In this document: positions 11,051 through 22,048 of the stretch, one piece after another
Layout of the letters: each line of letters begins with the position of its first letter
How positions within the stretch are numbered: position 1 is the first letter of the stretch
From: Chitinophagaceae bacterium
GTDB taxonomy: Bacteria; Bacteroidota; Bacteroidia; Chitinophagales; Chitinophagaceae
Direction of reading: 5' to 3'
Assembly (NCBI GenBank): GCA_023957575.1
Contig: JAMLGU010000001.1
Location: 248,001-312,000, forward strand
DNA length: 64,000 nt
Program-made: the position numbers and the translations under genes
The notes under the pieces: generated by a model
Database searches by the model: none
What the model saw: only the letters and a program-made list of their open reading frames with translations
Told to the model about the DNA's origin: nothing

Positions 11051-14000
11051 TTATTTCAAGTAAAACAACCATCCTTTTCTAGGTTCAATTTTTATAACTG
11101 ATTTTGAAGGCAACTCAACAGCAGATTGAAAACCTTTAATTTCCGGAGCAATGAGTTTTGCTTTTTGACTGTCTATTCCTAATTGTCTCCAATCATAATT
11201 TAATGTGATTTCTTTTGCCTCATCATCATAATTCCCTATTGAAATTAAAGATATACCTGATTTCAAATAAGTAGTTATTTTAACATTATTATTATTTGTT
11301 TTCACCGGCGTATTTGTTTCCCAAAAACCAATCATTTTTGATTTTTGAATATCGAATTCATCCCAAATTTTCCAGATTGGACGCGGGTCAACCACTATTC
11401 CTTCTGTCATCCAGGGTTGGCGTACCGTCATGCCGTATTGCATTCCCAGCCATCTGTTTCCTCCGGCATGAAGCATATCTCCCATAAGCCCATAAGGAAT
11501 TCCTGATACTTCAATCAGCCAGTTTTCGGGAGTCATTTTGTTATATAAGAAGCTTTCTCCAAACCATAATTTATCAACATACGGAAAAAACTCAGCATAT
11601 TGTATTGCCGGCCCGCGAGAAAAGCCGGTATTGGAATGAAGGTCAATAAAACAATCGGGTTTGACGGTATTCATTGCGCGTTTCATTCTTTGTAATATGC
11701 GTCTGTCAAAAGCCACATCATCCAGATAAAGTTCGTCAATATCTATGTTTTTTACCAACTATGCCAGCCCTTCTATGTAATAATTATACCAACGCGAATC
11801 ACCGGTTGAGGTTAGAATGGAAGCATCTGCGGTAAAGCCTGTTTCTTCAAGAGAATTATAGTGTTGGTACCATTGAGGAGTATAATCTGAGTCAAAATGT
11901 TCTCTCAACCAAGGGAACCCTCCTCCTTTACCACTACCTAAAATTTCATCTCCAAGGCTTCTTAATGCCCAAATTTCGGTAACTGCATTAGTCAATTCTC
12001 TAACGGTGTAATACATCTTTACTTTCACTCCTCTCTTATGCCAGTTTTGAACGAATGATTTCATTTTGGCTGTAGCAATAAATGGATAATTGATCACCGG
12101 ATTCATTTCATTGGCATGGTGCACGTTTATTACCTTAATTCCAGCCCTTATGTCTTCATCATTCGGTACAGGATTTTCACCATTATGATAGTATCTTTCC
12201 TTAAACTGACTTATGTAGTTAATTTCCTTTACAGGCGTTAATAAAAATGCAAATTCAAAATTTATTGGATTGTTTGCTATTAACTCGCGCGATCCGCTAT
12301 AAACAACCATTTTGCCTGCCGTATCGCCGGTAGATAAATAAAATCCTCCCTTCCCATTATTATCCCAGCTTTTAGGATAAGAAGGGTGATATAAATTTAA
12401 TAAAGGGCCCGAATAAGAACTGCCTCTTAATTCGCAATGAATACCCGCATGTACATTCCCCATCCAAAAGCTATCAAAAGGCCAAAGCCAATTTGAGTTT
12501 TTGAGAGCAGGAAGAGTTACACCTGAGTTATTGATTATTTCCTCTGGCGCTTCCCACTTTGCTTTGTAATATCTGGGGATTGCCTGCCCCGAGAGGCCTG
12601 CACCCATAAATAATTGAGCAATATTATTTTTTAAGGCAATTTCCAACCGAATGTCTTTAACCGAAATATTCTTTTTAGGCGTAAGGGTGTAAACATAATT
12701 TATCCATCCGTCGAATTCAATTGTCAGTATTGTTTCGATTTGTATTTCGTTATATGTTGCTGTTATCAAATATTTTGCTTGAGCATTCGTCTGCGATAAT
12801 AGTCGGGTATTTGCCTTTAAATCCTTTATGCCCTCTTTTGTCTCTATTATAAACTGTATTGGCGAAGCCAATATTTCATTCCCCCATGAATTAATTTTAG
12901 ATGGGAGCCCGGAATGATTATCAAGAACCAGATTTCTACCTAATATCTTAATTTGATTATCTTGAATTATCAGGTTAGTGTATGGCGCAATGGGTTGTTC
13001 AGAAATTCCTAAGGTTGAATTAAGCCATCTTAGCCTGCTGTGCCTCCAGATTTCACTATCACCTCTATCATTAAGAATGTTCCCATCAACCATGATTTTT
13101 AAAGGTATTTTTTTTGAATAACCAGTATTATCACTTATTGTAATAGCCCCTTCATACAAACCTCTTTTTTGATTTTTATCAATATCAATTCCAAACCAAA
13201 GAGCTTGTATATTGCCGGTGTCAATATTTATCGTTTTTGTAAAACTATTTCCATACGGATCCACTCCTTCTTTATTAAAGCAAGTGAATAATTTTGCAGA
13301 AATGATTTCTCCACTTTGCGTTTTTAGGTTTGATACCTTGTATTGTAAATTCTTTATTTCTTTAAAAGGTGCCCAAACTCCAATTTGAAATACATAAAAT
13401 TCATTTGGCTGTGCAGTTCCTATAAAAGGCATAGCCTTTTTTTGCTTTATCCATTTATAGGGTACAAATTTTTTCATTCTTACGGGAAATTTTCTATCCT
13501 CCGGGAAAAGGTAAAAAGGCTCCTTTTCTTTTAAATATATGTCTTCTTCAGCTTTTGTGGCAATAATTTCCATAGGATAGAAACTGTCAAAAGCAGTTCG
13601 TGACTCTACTTTTTGTACCTCTGCCCGTAGCAAGTTTTTTTCTCCGGAAACATTGCGCAACCAAACCCTATCAGGTTCTTTTTCTTTAGGAAAATAGTTT
13701 TTATTGAAAAATCCCCAACCCGCTTGCACTTCATAAGGAAGATAATAGAAGTAATAAATACCCTTATCCCTGATGGGACCAAACTGAATATGGCATAATT
13801 CATTATTAACGGTTACTCGATTTATATTTTGTATGGTGTCCCCGTTAGAAGCATTAATAATAATAAATTTGTGATTCCCTGCATCTTTATCATGTCTGCG
13901 CCAAAAGAAAAACAGTTCAGCAATATTGGTTGAATTTGTCACTCTGATTACTGCCCTATGATTTCCAAAAGATTCATCCCATGGATATAAAGGGGTTGTG

Positions 14001-14095
14001 TAAATGTACTCTTGAGATATACTTTTTGCCGAACAAGCAAAAGTTATCAGCAATAATGTTAGTATAAAAGCAAATTGCTTTTGAAAGACAAGCAT
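11051..14095 (-). pseudogene. DUF6067/GH123-like glycoside hydrolase interrupted by one in-frame TAG
   Basis: Two abutting open frames in the same phase, 14095-11762 (778 codons) and 11758-11051 (235 codons), are separated only by TAG at 11759-11761. Read through, they make about 1,014 residues with a signal peptide (1-23), beta-sandwich N-terminal domains and a C-terminal TIM barrel. The barrel's acidic motif DELYLDDVAF lies just after the stop. The sequence across the break (YYIEGLA-stop-LVKNIDID) fits a lost tryptophan, TGG to TAG. Predicted as an exported exo-glycosidase-like protein of the locus, possibly acting on N-acetylgalactosamine-containing glycans as GH123 enzymes do. Alternatives are a sequencing error or amber suppression. 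TAG is used as an ordinary terminator elsewhere (hoxF, hipB), so a nonsense mutation is the simplest reading. Confidence 0.82.
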
Positions 14096-14227
14096 TACAA
14101 TCTGTTTTACTTAAATAAAATGACCTGACACAAAGTTGCGTTTTTGAAAAGTGCGCCTGCACATGGCAGGCGCACATAAGATTCAAGTACTATACCACCT
14201 TTCCGTTCTTAGCATTAACAGAATGGA

Positions 14228-14698
14228 TTACTTTACAAATGAAGTAACTGTAATTGTCCAGATAGCAGATGCTCCATTTGCCGCAGTAACCTTATATTTT
14301 AACGGTTTCGTCAAATCAGTTTCATTTCCCGGATTAGGGGTGCCTTCAATGCCCTGCATAGTGGCGGCAGTTGAAATATCAAAATAAGGGATAAGTTTAC
14401 TTTGAGTAACCGCATCTCTTATAGCAGAAGTAAATTGTCCGCCTGCATTTGGAACTGTTACTTTTATTGCTATTGTTTTGGCCGATTTATCTATCGTCTG
14501 ACTTACAGTAAGGCGCTGATACTGCACAACCGGCTGGCCATTATATTGGGTAGAACCATTGTAGCGAAATTCTATATATGCATTAGTGATATCGTTTTGA
14601 TCCCAGGCCGGAAACTTTTCTAATCCTTGTTTGAGGCAGGATGAAAACAACACAGACAGGCCAAGAAATAATGTTGAAAATATAATAATTCTTTTCAT
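14228..14698 (-). CDS. SusE/F-position lipoprotein, DUF5018-like
   Basis: 156 residues. Signal and lipobox end at LFSSC (Cys21), predicting an outer-membrane lipoprotein. The C-terminal part, LKYKVTAANGASAIWTITV, is the repeat-like strand pattern of DUF5018-type domains. It follows susD by 37 bases on the same strand, the position normally taken by surface glycan-binding proteins. Probably an accessory binding protein; no catalytic residues are visible. Confidence 0.72.
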   Translation of the reverse strand: MKRIIIFSTLFLGLSVLFSSCLKQGLEKFPAWDQNDITNAYIEFRYNGSTQYNGQPVVQYQRLTVSQTIDKSAKTIAIKVTVPNAGGQFTSAIRDAVTQSKLIPYFDISTAATMQGIEGTPNPGNETDLTKPLKYKVTAANGASAIWTITVTSFVK

Positions 14699-14735
14699 GT
14701 GTAATTATTTAAATTTTTAATAGTAAAACTAATTA

Positions 14736-16601
14736 TTACCATCCCGGATTTTGAGGTCCAAAGTTGGAATTATTATCAATTAAGCCTTGTGGGATTGGAA
14801 ACAGATAACGTCTTTGCTCATTAAAGACCCTTGTATTGTTTGATGCGTAAAATGGTCCGCTTACTATAGAAAACGACTTACGGTTTTTGGATATATCCAT
14901 CACCATTGGCAATTCTGTCAGTTCGGGAATTGTGCCACCGGGGGATATGCCATTATTTGCAGCGCCACCATAACGCCCCCAGCGAAGCAGGCTATAGTAA
15001 TAATCGTTTTCCAGCACTAAGTCCACCCGACGCTCTCTTTTGTAATCTTTCCAGGCTTCGGCAAGAGTACTTGCAGTTGAAGGAGGCAACTTGCCATGAG
15101 TAACTCTGGTTTTATTTAAGTTAATTAATGCATTAGCAACATCACCTTTTAACAGATAAGCTTCTGCCAGGTTTAAATAAACCCTACCTAACCTCATATC
15201 CACGTAGTGATAATCAGTAGGAACACCTACATAAATTCTTGGAGACACATTGTTATACATCAGTTTTCTCCAATACATATTTGTCATGCTCACATAATAG
15301 GCAAAGCCGTTTATTTTCATCCACCTTGTTGAATTACCTTTGATACAGGTAGTTAATGTTTCTCCATAAAACTTAGACGAATCTGTAATAATTGTTTGCG
15401 AGAAACGCGCATCACGGTTTTCATTCATCAAATTCCACATGGTTTCAGTTCTGCCCGATCTGATTACTCCTGTCTTTACATAACTTTCATTATTTTGTTT
15501 TTGTAAATCTCCTGTGGGAACAGTGGCGCTTTCGTCAACCGCTGCGAGGTATTGCGAAGTTTTGTCCCATTCCAAAGCTTTATTAGGATCTGCTTTGTCA
15601 ATAACCAAATAATCTTTCGATAAGTTATATGTAGGCGCATGCTCAATCCAGGCTTCAAAAATTCTGAAATTGGTGCTTAGATTTGGAGAACCGCCATAGT
15701 TATTGATTTGGTCATTGCTAAAGTTTGCCATCATGGTTTGCATGGGTGTACCATCGCAGTTTGTGTTTAATGCTTTACGATACACTCCAAAAATTGTTTC
15801 GGAAGAAGTGGGATTGCTCTCATTAAACATACCGCCATAATCGCCAACCAAAGAATATCCTCCCTGGCTTATTACCATATTTGCATAGGTAATTGCCTTA
15901 TCAACCAATGGATCATTGCCTGGTGATGGGGGATTAGGGTAATTTTTATAGGCGGCGGCCTGTAAGCATATTTCTGATAAGAATGCTGCGGCCACATATT
16001 TATTGGCTCTTCCCGGCACCTTTGTGGCACTCAGGTCTGGGATTGCTTCCTCCAAATCCTTAATAATATAATTATAAGATTCGGTAGGATTGGCAGTGCT
16101 TGGCAGTTTTAGTTCGTCTTCGGGAGTAAGAACTTTGTCAATCCATACAATACGACCAACGTTTCGGGCAATATTGTAATAAGACATTGCTCTTAAAAAT
16201 TTCCCTTCAGCAACTAATGCCTTTTTATCCTGATCGGCAATGCCTGCGGAAGCCGCTACATTTGTAATTATCAGGTTGCATCGTCTGATGGCGCCAAAAT
16301 TATTAAATCCACCAATATTACTGTTTCGATCTGTCGTTTCTGTAAAAATGGAGGCAGAACCATTATATGTTCCGTCCATAGCCAGTAAGTTAGTAGTTCT
16401 GCCATCTGAAGAGGGGCCTGAGTTGTAAGCATTCATTATACCATAGGTGCCAAAAATGAATGTTTCGGCATTGGCCTTGTTGCTCCAAACCACATCACCG
16501 CTTATTTTATCGTAAGGCTGTGTATCTAAGACCTTTTGACAAGCCGCCAACACTAACATCATGCCGGCAGCATAAATTGAAAAGAATATATATTTTTTCA
16601 T
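14736..16601 (-). CDS. SusD/RagB family nutrient-binding lipoprotein
   Basis: About 621 residues from the ATG at 16601, chosen over an upstream ATG at 16628 because MKKYIFFSIYAAGMMLVLAAC then forms a compact lipoprotein signal (lipobox LAAC). The body has the SusD pattern: TETFIFGTYGIMNAYN near the start, an alpha-helical TPR-like region (LRAMSYYNIARNVGRI, ADLYY-like helices) and the C-terminal RRYLFPIPQGLIDNN typical of the family. It lids the SusC channel and captures oligosaccharide at the cell surface. SusC ends 27 bases upstream of this start. Confidence 0.93.
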   Translation of the reverse strand: MKKYIFFSIYAAGMMLVLAACQKVLDTQPYDKISGDVVWSNKANAETFIFGTYGIMNAYNSGPSSDGRTTNLLAMDGTYNGSASIFTETTDRNSNIGGFNNFGAIRRCNLIITNVAASAGIADQDKKALVAEGKFLRAMSYYNIARNVGRIVWIDKVLTPEDELKLPSTANPTESYNYIIKDLEEAIPDLSATKVPGRANKYVAAAFLSEICLQAAAYKNYPNPPSPGNDPLVDKAITYANMVISQGGYSLVGDYGGMFNESNPTSSETIFGVYRKALNTNCDGTPMQTMMANFSNDQINNYGGSPNLSTNFRIFEAWIEHAPTYNLSKDYLVIDKADPNKALEWDKTSQYLAAVDESATVPTGDLQKQNNESYVKTGVIRSGRTETMWNLMNENRDARFSQTIITDSSKFYGETLTTCIKGNSTRWMKINGFAYYVSMTNMYWRKLMYNNVSPRIYVGVPTDYHYVDMRLGRVYLNLAEAYLLKGDVANALINLNKTRVTHGKLPPSTASTLAEAWKDYKRERRVDLVLENDYYYSLLRWGRYGGAANNGISPGGTIPELTELPMVMDISKNRKSFSIVSGPFYASNNTRVFNEQRRYLFPIPQGLIDNNSNFGPQNPGW

Positions 16602-16628
16602 ACTATTATACATTAAATACATTAACAA

Positions 16629-19600
16629 TTAAAATCCTACATTTAAGCCTAAAGAAACAGTACGCTGTATGGGGTATCCATAGTTATTAGTATCTGATTC
16701 CGGATCTATAAAGTATTTCATGCTTTTGGCAGAGGTCCATAAATTGGTGCCTGATACAAAAACTTTGAAATGCTTAAATGTTGACACTTGTTTAAGTAAA
16801 GAATATTTAAGGTCATATCCTAATTGTGCAAATTTCAAACGAACATACCCCGATTGTAAAAGCCAGAAATCACTGGTTACATAATTATTGCTTCCGTTTA
16901 CACCCGCAGAGCTCACTTGTCTGGGATACAGGGCATTGGTATTTGCAGGTGTCCAATAATCCTTTTGGAAAGCATACACCAGAATACCTTGAGCTGAACT
17001 TCCCTGGATTACATCTCCAAGATAGCGGTCTCTTTTTCCCGAACCGGCTAAAGTACTGGTAAAGAATACTCCTTTGTAACCTAAATCTAAGTTAATACCG
17101 AAATTAATACGAGGAAATGATGCACTACCTATGCGCCTAAAGTCAGAACCGTCTATTTTACCATCACCATTGGTGTCTTCATACTTTAGGTCTCCCCCAA
17201 CAGTATTGGTTGAACTAATTCTTCTTGGTCCGTTTAATAAATCCTGGTTAGAACCATAAAACCCTAAATTATAATATCCTGTGCCATAAAATGCACCTGA
17301 AGTACCGGAAGTGCGGGTATAAGGATTTTTTAAGGATGCTGAATCTTCATTTGCATTTTCCCACAAAGCATTGAAATAAGTGAAATTGGTACCTATTTTG
17401 TAAGTAAAATCTTTGCCTAATCTGTCATTCCAACTCAAACTGAAATCTGTACCGGCTCTGCGATATGCCTTGGTTTCAATATTAATTGGAGGAAGACCAA
17501 TACCCAAAGTAGTAGAATACTTTGAGTTATCACTTCCTGTATAACCTATGGTACGCATGTAATAATAGTCCCAACTTCCATTTAAGCGGTTGTTCAGGCT
17601 GGAGAAATCAATACCAAAGTCCCTTGAATTTACTTTATACCAACTGTAATTTTGGCTTGGTAAAGTTCCTGTTTCGCTGGTACCTTGAACAAGTTGGCCA
17701 TTAACTACCCATGCATTTGCATTAATATTATACCCTGGTATCCATGCAAATCTTCCGAAATCAGCATTAGTCATACCTACTGTACCAATAGAACCCCTGA
17801 GTTTCAACATATTGAAAATACCCAAATCTTTTAGCCTTTCCATAAAAGGTTCATCAGATATTATATACGAAGCCGAAACGGATGGGAAGAAGCCCCATCT
17901 AATATTGGGCGGATAAAAGTCGTTGGCATCATATCTGCCGCTAAAATCTATAAAATACCGGTTTTTGAAATTATAATTTATCCTACCAATATAGCCTGCT
18001 CTTGCACTTTCAGCTTCTCCGCCATTAGCCAGTTGATCTACTGTGGGGCCAGCCAAAAACTGGTCAAAAATTATCTGGTAACGTTGTCTTGCTGCGCTAA
18101 TACTGCTTGATTTCAATTTGTTTTGTTCATATACGCCCGTAACGTCAATGGAATGGTCGCCAAACTTCCGATTATAGGTGATGAACCCTTGCAGATTCAT
18201 TTCGCTCCCTTCACCGCGAGTTTCGCCCAAAGACGGCGGGTTTCCGGGAATCGCCACTTTACTGTCATTTCCGTATGAAGGAGCAGTTACATTCCATGAT
18301 TTATTACGCGAAGCATAATAATTATAGTTTCCATTAAACTTGAAATGCAAACCTTTTAAAAATGGAGCTGCATAATCTAAATTCAACAACGCATTATTCA
18401 CCCTGCTTAACCCTCTGTTATAACCCGATAAAGGAGATAATTCGATTGCAGGGTTATCGGTAGTATTGGCAGAAGGCAGCCCAAAATTATTATACGCAAG
18501 CGCTGTTGGAGGCTTGTTTTGAATATGTGAGAAAATCTGAGAAAAATTGCCTGCCGTAGATGAATTAGGAATACTGTTGGTTTCTATAAATCCATCCAAC
18601 CCTGTTGTAACCTTTAAATGAATATCATCAAAATTGCTCACCGTATTTATACGGTATGTAAGTCTTCGGTTATAATTATTATCAGTTTTTAAAATAGTTC
18701 CCTGATCGTAGTAGGAAATGGAGCTGTATAATGTCAATAGCTTGGTTCCTGTTGCAAACGATAAATCGTGCCTGTCTTCAGGCGCCCATGAATTAAGACC
18801 TACTTTTTGCCAGTCGGTATTAGGATACACAAACGGCTTTGATTGATTATTATAATATTGAAGAATAGAATCTGGCGTTGGCGGATTGCTTCCCTCTGCC
18901 TTATATACATCATTAATTGCCGACAGTTTTTCGAAAGATCCCATTTTTTTGGGGAAAATGGTAGGTTGAGACCAGATTTTATTATACGAATAATTGATTA
19001 AAGGTTTTCCGGCCACCCCTTTTTTGGTGGTTACCAATATGGCGCCATTGGCTCCAATGGAACCATAAACTGCCGTTGCTGCCGCATCTTTCAATACCGA
19101 AAAATCTGCAATATCATTTGGATTGATATTCTCAAAATCATTCTGAGAGCGTATAACCCCATCTATAACATACAAAGGAGTTCCTCCACCACGAATAGAT
19201 ATTTGTGATTTTGCTCCGGGTGCTCCTGAAGATGAGGTCATAATAATACCTGAAGCGCGCCCCTGCAAACCATCACTTATGGACTGGGCAGGGATGGAAG
19301 CTACTTTGCCTATATCTACAGTTGATACCGAACTGGTAGTAGCGCGGCGGGTAGTAGTTCCATAACCTACTACTACCACTTCGTCCATCTGACCTACCTG
19401 ACGAATCATTACTATATGAATTTCACCATCAGCCGGTACTTTTACTTCCTGCTCAATAAATCCTACTGCCGAGAAAACAAGCATGTCGCCTACATTGGCA
19501 TTTATTGTAAATGCGCCAGACTCATTGGTAACGGCGCCTGTACCGGCACCTTTTATTGTAACCGACACTCCCGCCAATCCTTCTCCATTTTCATTCATTA

Positions 19601-20003
19601 CCGACCCGTTTATACTCTTTACAAGAGAAACCATCCTTATTTTGGTCTCCGCATCAGTAATTACAACACGATTTTGATTAATTTCCTTCCAATGTAATCC
19701 GGTGCCTTCCAACACTTTTTCCATTACATTATCCAATGAAGCATTTACAACATTGATGGAAACTAATTTTTGAGAGGGTAATACATCATTGCTATAATAA
19801 AAGCGAAATGATGATTGATTTTCAATCTTTTTTAATACATCCTGAAGGGCAATATTTGATTCTTTAAGATTCAGGTATTTTTGCCCATAATTTACAGCTG
19901 AAATCTGCATAGCTAACAGCAAGAAGAATACAGATAATTTCATAATCAGAATTGTTTTTCTGACAGCCGATTTGTGGCTACCAGAACAAGCGCTTTTTTT
20001 CAT
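16629..20003 (-). CDS. SusC/RagA TonB-dependent transporter with N-terminal STN signalling domain
   Basis: About 1,124 residues from ATG 20003; a second candidate ATG is at 19943. After the signal there is an STN domain (LKESNIALQDVLKKIENQSSFRFYYSNDVL, about residues 40-100). Next come a carboxypeptidase-like beta-sandwich (INGSVMNENGEGLAGVSV), the TonB-box region DEVVVVGYGTTTRRATTSS, the plug, and a beta-barrel ending in LGLNVGF. It imports oligosaccharide across the outer membrane. The STN domain marks it as a trans-envelope signaller that talks to a FecR anti-sigma factor, which is encoded directly upstream. Pairs with SusD immediately downstream. Confidence 0.95.
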   Translation of the reverse strand: MKKSACSGSHKSAVRKTILIMKLSVFFLLLAMQISAVNYGQKYLNLKESNIALQDVLKKIENQSSFRFYYSNDVLPSQKLVSINVVNASLDNVMEKVLEGTGLHWKEINQNRVVITDAETKIRMVSLVKSINGSVMNENGEGLAGVSVTIKGAGTGAVTNESGAFTINANVGDMLVFSAVGFIEQEVKVPADGEIHIVMIRQVGQMDEVVVVGYGTTTRRATTSSVSTVDIGKVASIPAQSISDGLQGRASGIIMTSSSGAPGAKSQISIRGGGTPLYVIDGVIRSQNDFENINPNDIADFSVLKDAAATAVYGSIGANGAILVTTKKGVAGKPLINYSYNKIWSQPTIFPKKMGSFEKLSAINDVYKAEGSNPPTPDSILQYYNNQSKPFVYPNTDWQKVGLNSWAPEDRHDLSFATGTKLLTLYSSISYYDQGTILKTDNNYNRRLTYRINTVSNFDDIHLKVTTGLDGFIETNSIPNSSTAGNFSQIFSHIQNKPPTALAYNNFGLPSANTTDNPAIELSPLSGYNRGLSRVNNALLNLDYAAPFLKGLHFKFNGNYNYYASRNKSWNVTAPSYGNDSKVAIPGNPPSLGETRGEGSEMNLQGFITYNRKFGDHSIDVTGVYEQNKLKSSSISAARQRYQIIFDQFLAGPTVDQLANGGEAESARAGYIGRINYNFKNRYFIDFSGRYDANDFYPPNIRWGFFPSVSASYIISDEPFMERLKDLGIFNMLKLRGSIGTVGMTNADFGRFAWIPGYNINANAWVVNGQLVQGTSETGTLPSQNYSWYKVNSRDFGIDFSSLNNRLNGSWDYYYMRTIGYTGSDNSKYSTTLGIGLPPINIETKAYRRAGTDFSLSWNDRLGKDFTYKIGTNFTYFNALWENANEDSASLKNPYTRTSGTSGAFYGTGYYNLGFYGSNQDLLNGPRRISSTNTVGGDLKYEDTNGDGKIDGSDFRRIGSASFPRINFGINLDLGYKGVFFTSTLAGSGKRDRYLGDVIQGSSAQGILVYAFQKDYWTPANTNALYPRQVSSAGVNGSNNYVTSDFWLLQSGYVRLKFAQLGYDLKYSLLKQVSTFKHFKVFVSGTNLWTSAKSMKYFIDPESDTNNYGYPIQRTVSLGLNVGF

Positions 20004-20085
20004 ACATTTGTTATTGGTTTTAATTAATAATAGCACATTAAAAACGAAGTTGGTAGCCGAGTTTTTTTGTGCGATGAACCATGAG

Positions 20086-20108
20086 GGAGAGTGTGAATAA
20101 CATTCTCC
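20086..20108. other. Hairpin between fecR and susC
   Basis: GGAGAGTGT and ACATTCTCC pair across a 5-base loop, followed on the plus strand by a T-run. Genes here run on the minus strand, where no U-run follows, so it is either an antisense terminator or simply a processing/stability hairpin between the regulatory and structural genes. Confidence 0.4.
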
Positions 20109-20174
20109 TTTTTTGATAATTTAATTTAAGTTGGGTCCTTATTTACATTCATTGGCATTGTTTTAATTTAATAA

Positions 20175-21272
20175 TTATTTAATAGTCAATTTATTTTGTT
20201 GAAAAGTATAATTGAAGCTCTTAGACAACTGTAAAATCTGCAAAATCTCCTGAAGCTTCAGTTTATCATACTCACCGGTGTAGCGATAATCACTTACCGA
20301 ATCGTTTTCAATACTTGCCTTAATATTATATTGCCTTTCTAATTCCTTTACAATTTCGGACAAAGGCGTATTGGAAAACACAAGCCGGTCATTCATCCAG
20401 GAGGTTTCAGGAATTTTCTTGTTTTTAACCTCAATGTCAGTGATATTGATCATCAATCGGCCTGCCTGATCTTCGGATTTAGTTTTTGTCAATCCTTCTT
20501 CTTTGTTAATAAATTCCTCTTTATCGGCCAAAGAAATCTTCTGCAATGGCCTCAAAATTATTTTTTTATGCGATTGATCGTTCAAAGAAACCTCTACTTT
20601 TCCTTTGATCAAAGAAGTCTCAAAAATGCCATCTTCAGCATAATATTTTACATTAAAAACTGTTCCCAGTACCCTTATATCAGCTTTGTCTGTGTGAATA
20701 ATAAAAGGCTTTTGGGGGTTATGTGCCACATCAAAATAAGCTTCACCGGACAGGGTTATCTCTCTGGTAGCGCCTGAAAAATCATTATTAAATATAATCT
20801 TACTGTCTGCATTTAAAACAACCGATGTGCCATCGGGAAGGGTGGTTTTCGTTTTGGAAGCCTTAGGAGTAATTAATGTATTAAATGCCGGATTATCAGA
20901 AGGCTTAACCGATTTCTTCATAAAAAGGAAATACATAATAAAAACTACTCCTATAATGCCGGCTGCTATGGCTGTAAACTTTTTAAAATCAGCATAAATT
21001 GGTTTTGAGGAATTGTTCTTTTTATTTACTGTGGCATTTTCTCTGCCAAGTAATATTTTATTGACGTAGTGGGTAGAGTAAGCCTGCATTGCTCTTAGCC
21101 TGTCTGAAGAAACACTAACATCATTGGGCTTTAAAACCTCGTCGTGTAAAAACCGGAATTGCGGATATTGAGTCAAAAGCTGTTCCAATTGCTCTAACTG
21201 CTGAGGCGATGCCTCCTTAGCAATTTTCAATGCAATCAGATTCAAAATTTTATTTTCAATTTCCTTTTTCAT
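20175..21272 (-). CDS. FecR family anti-sigma factor
   Basis: 365 residues: a cytoplasmic N-terminal helical domain (about 1-90), one membrane span (FTAIAAGIIGVVFIMYFLFM, about 95-115), then a periplasmic FecR domain (TTLPDGTSVVLNADSKI to VLGTVFNVKYY) and a C-terminal DUF4974/STN-like domain (NTPLSEIVKELERQYNIKASIEN). It holds the partner sigma factor until the SusC STN domain signals substrate. The gene lies between the sigma gene (74 bases upstream) and susC, the standard order. Confidence 0.93.
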   Translation of the reverse strand: MKKEIENKILNLIALKIAKEASPQQLEQLEQLLTQYPQFRFLHDEVLKPNDVSVSSDRLRAMQAYSTHYVNKILLGRENATVNKKNNSSKPIYADFKKFTAIAAGIIGVVFIMYFLFMKKSVKPSDNPAFNTLITPKASKTKTTLPDGTSVVLNADSKIIFNNDFSGATREITLSGEAYFDVAHNPQKPFIIHTDKADIRVLGTVFNVKYYAEDGIFETSLIKGKVEVSLNDQSHKKIILRPLQKISLADKEEFINKEEGLTKTKSEDQAGRLMINITDIEVKNKKIPETSWMNDRLVFSNTPLSEIVKELERQYNIKASIENDSVSDYRYTGEYDKLKLQEILQILQLSKSFNYTFQQNKLTIK

Positions 21273-21345
21273 GAAGCCTTCTAATATGTAAGACAGAATA
21301 AAAAGCCTTAGCCGTGAATGAAAATTAAAAATTTTCTTAAAAAAA

Positions 21346-21906
21346 CTATAATTTGTCTGTCAGGTATTTATCTAAAAGCTGTTTTATGTCCTTTAATGCA
21401 AGGCGCATGTGCGTTTCAATGGTGTTTTGAGAAATTTCTAAAATAGCGCCTACCTGTTTATAGGTCATTCCTTCCTCTCTAACCAATCTAAAAACCATCT
21501 GGCGTTGTGGCGGCAGGGCCGAAACTGCATTTTCCAATAATCTGGTAGTTTCTTTGTTATAGGTACTGGATTCAGTATTGTTTGTAGTAATGTTTGAAAA
21601 AACTTCCTGATGTTCATCCAATCGAACTGTTTTATTGTTTTTTGACAAATAATTCAGCGCAGTATTTTTTAAAGCTTTAAAGAGGTATATATCCAAGTCA
21701 TTGATATAGACCAGTTTGTTTTCCATTGTCCATATTTTTAATAAGACACCCGAAACAATATCTTCGCAATCATCTGTATTTCTAATAATGTTTTGCCCTA
21801 TCTTAAAAAGCCGGGGATGAAAGTGAATGAAGATTTCTTTATAAGCATCTTCATCTCTTAAATACGCTACTTTGTTTTGTAAATATAAAATACGCTGCTT
21901 CTCCAT
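21346..21906 (-). CDS. ECF RNA polymerase sigma factor of the polysaccharide locus
   Basis: 186 residues. The sigma-2 region spans EIFIHFHPRLFKIGQNIIRNTDDCEDIVSGVLLKIW (about 25-65). The sigma-4 region spans LPPQRQMVFRLVREEGMTYKQVGAILEISQNTIETHMRLALKDIKQLL (about 130-180). It belongs to the Bacteroides-expansion family of sigma-70 factors that pair with FecR. Starts at ATG 21906 and should direct transcription of the downstream susC/susD genes. Confidence 0.93.
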   Translation of the reverse strand: MEKQRILYLQNKVAYLRDEDAYKEIFIHFHPRLFKIGQNIIRNTDDCEDIVSGVLLKIWTMENKLVYINDLDIYLFKALKNTALNYLSKNNKTVRLDEHQEVFSNITTNNTESSTYNKETTRLLENAVSALPPQRQMVFRLVREEGMTYKQVGAILEISQNTIETHMRLALKDIKQLLDKYLTDKL

Positions 21907-22048
21907 AAAAGAGGGTTACACAACGAAATTAACAGTATTATAACAATAAACAAAGAAAGTGGGAGATTTGCATAGGGCAAACGCATCTAAATTCACAAAT
22001 AAGTAATCATCATCAATCCCAGAGGTATAAAATTATAATAGTGTTAAG

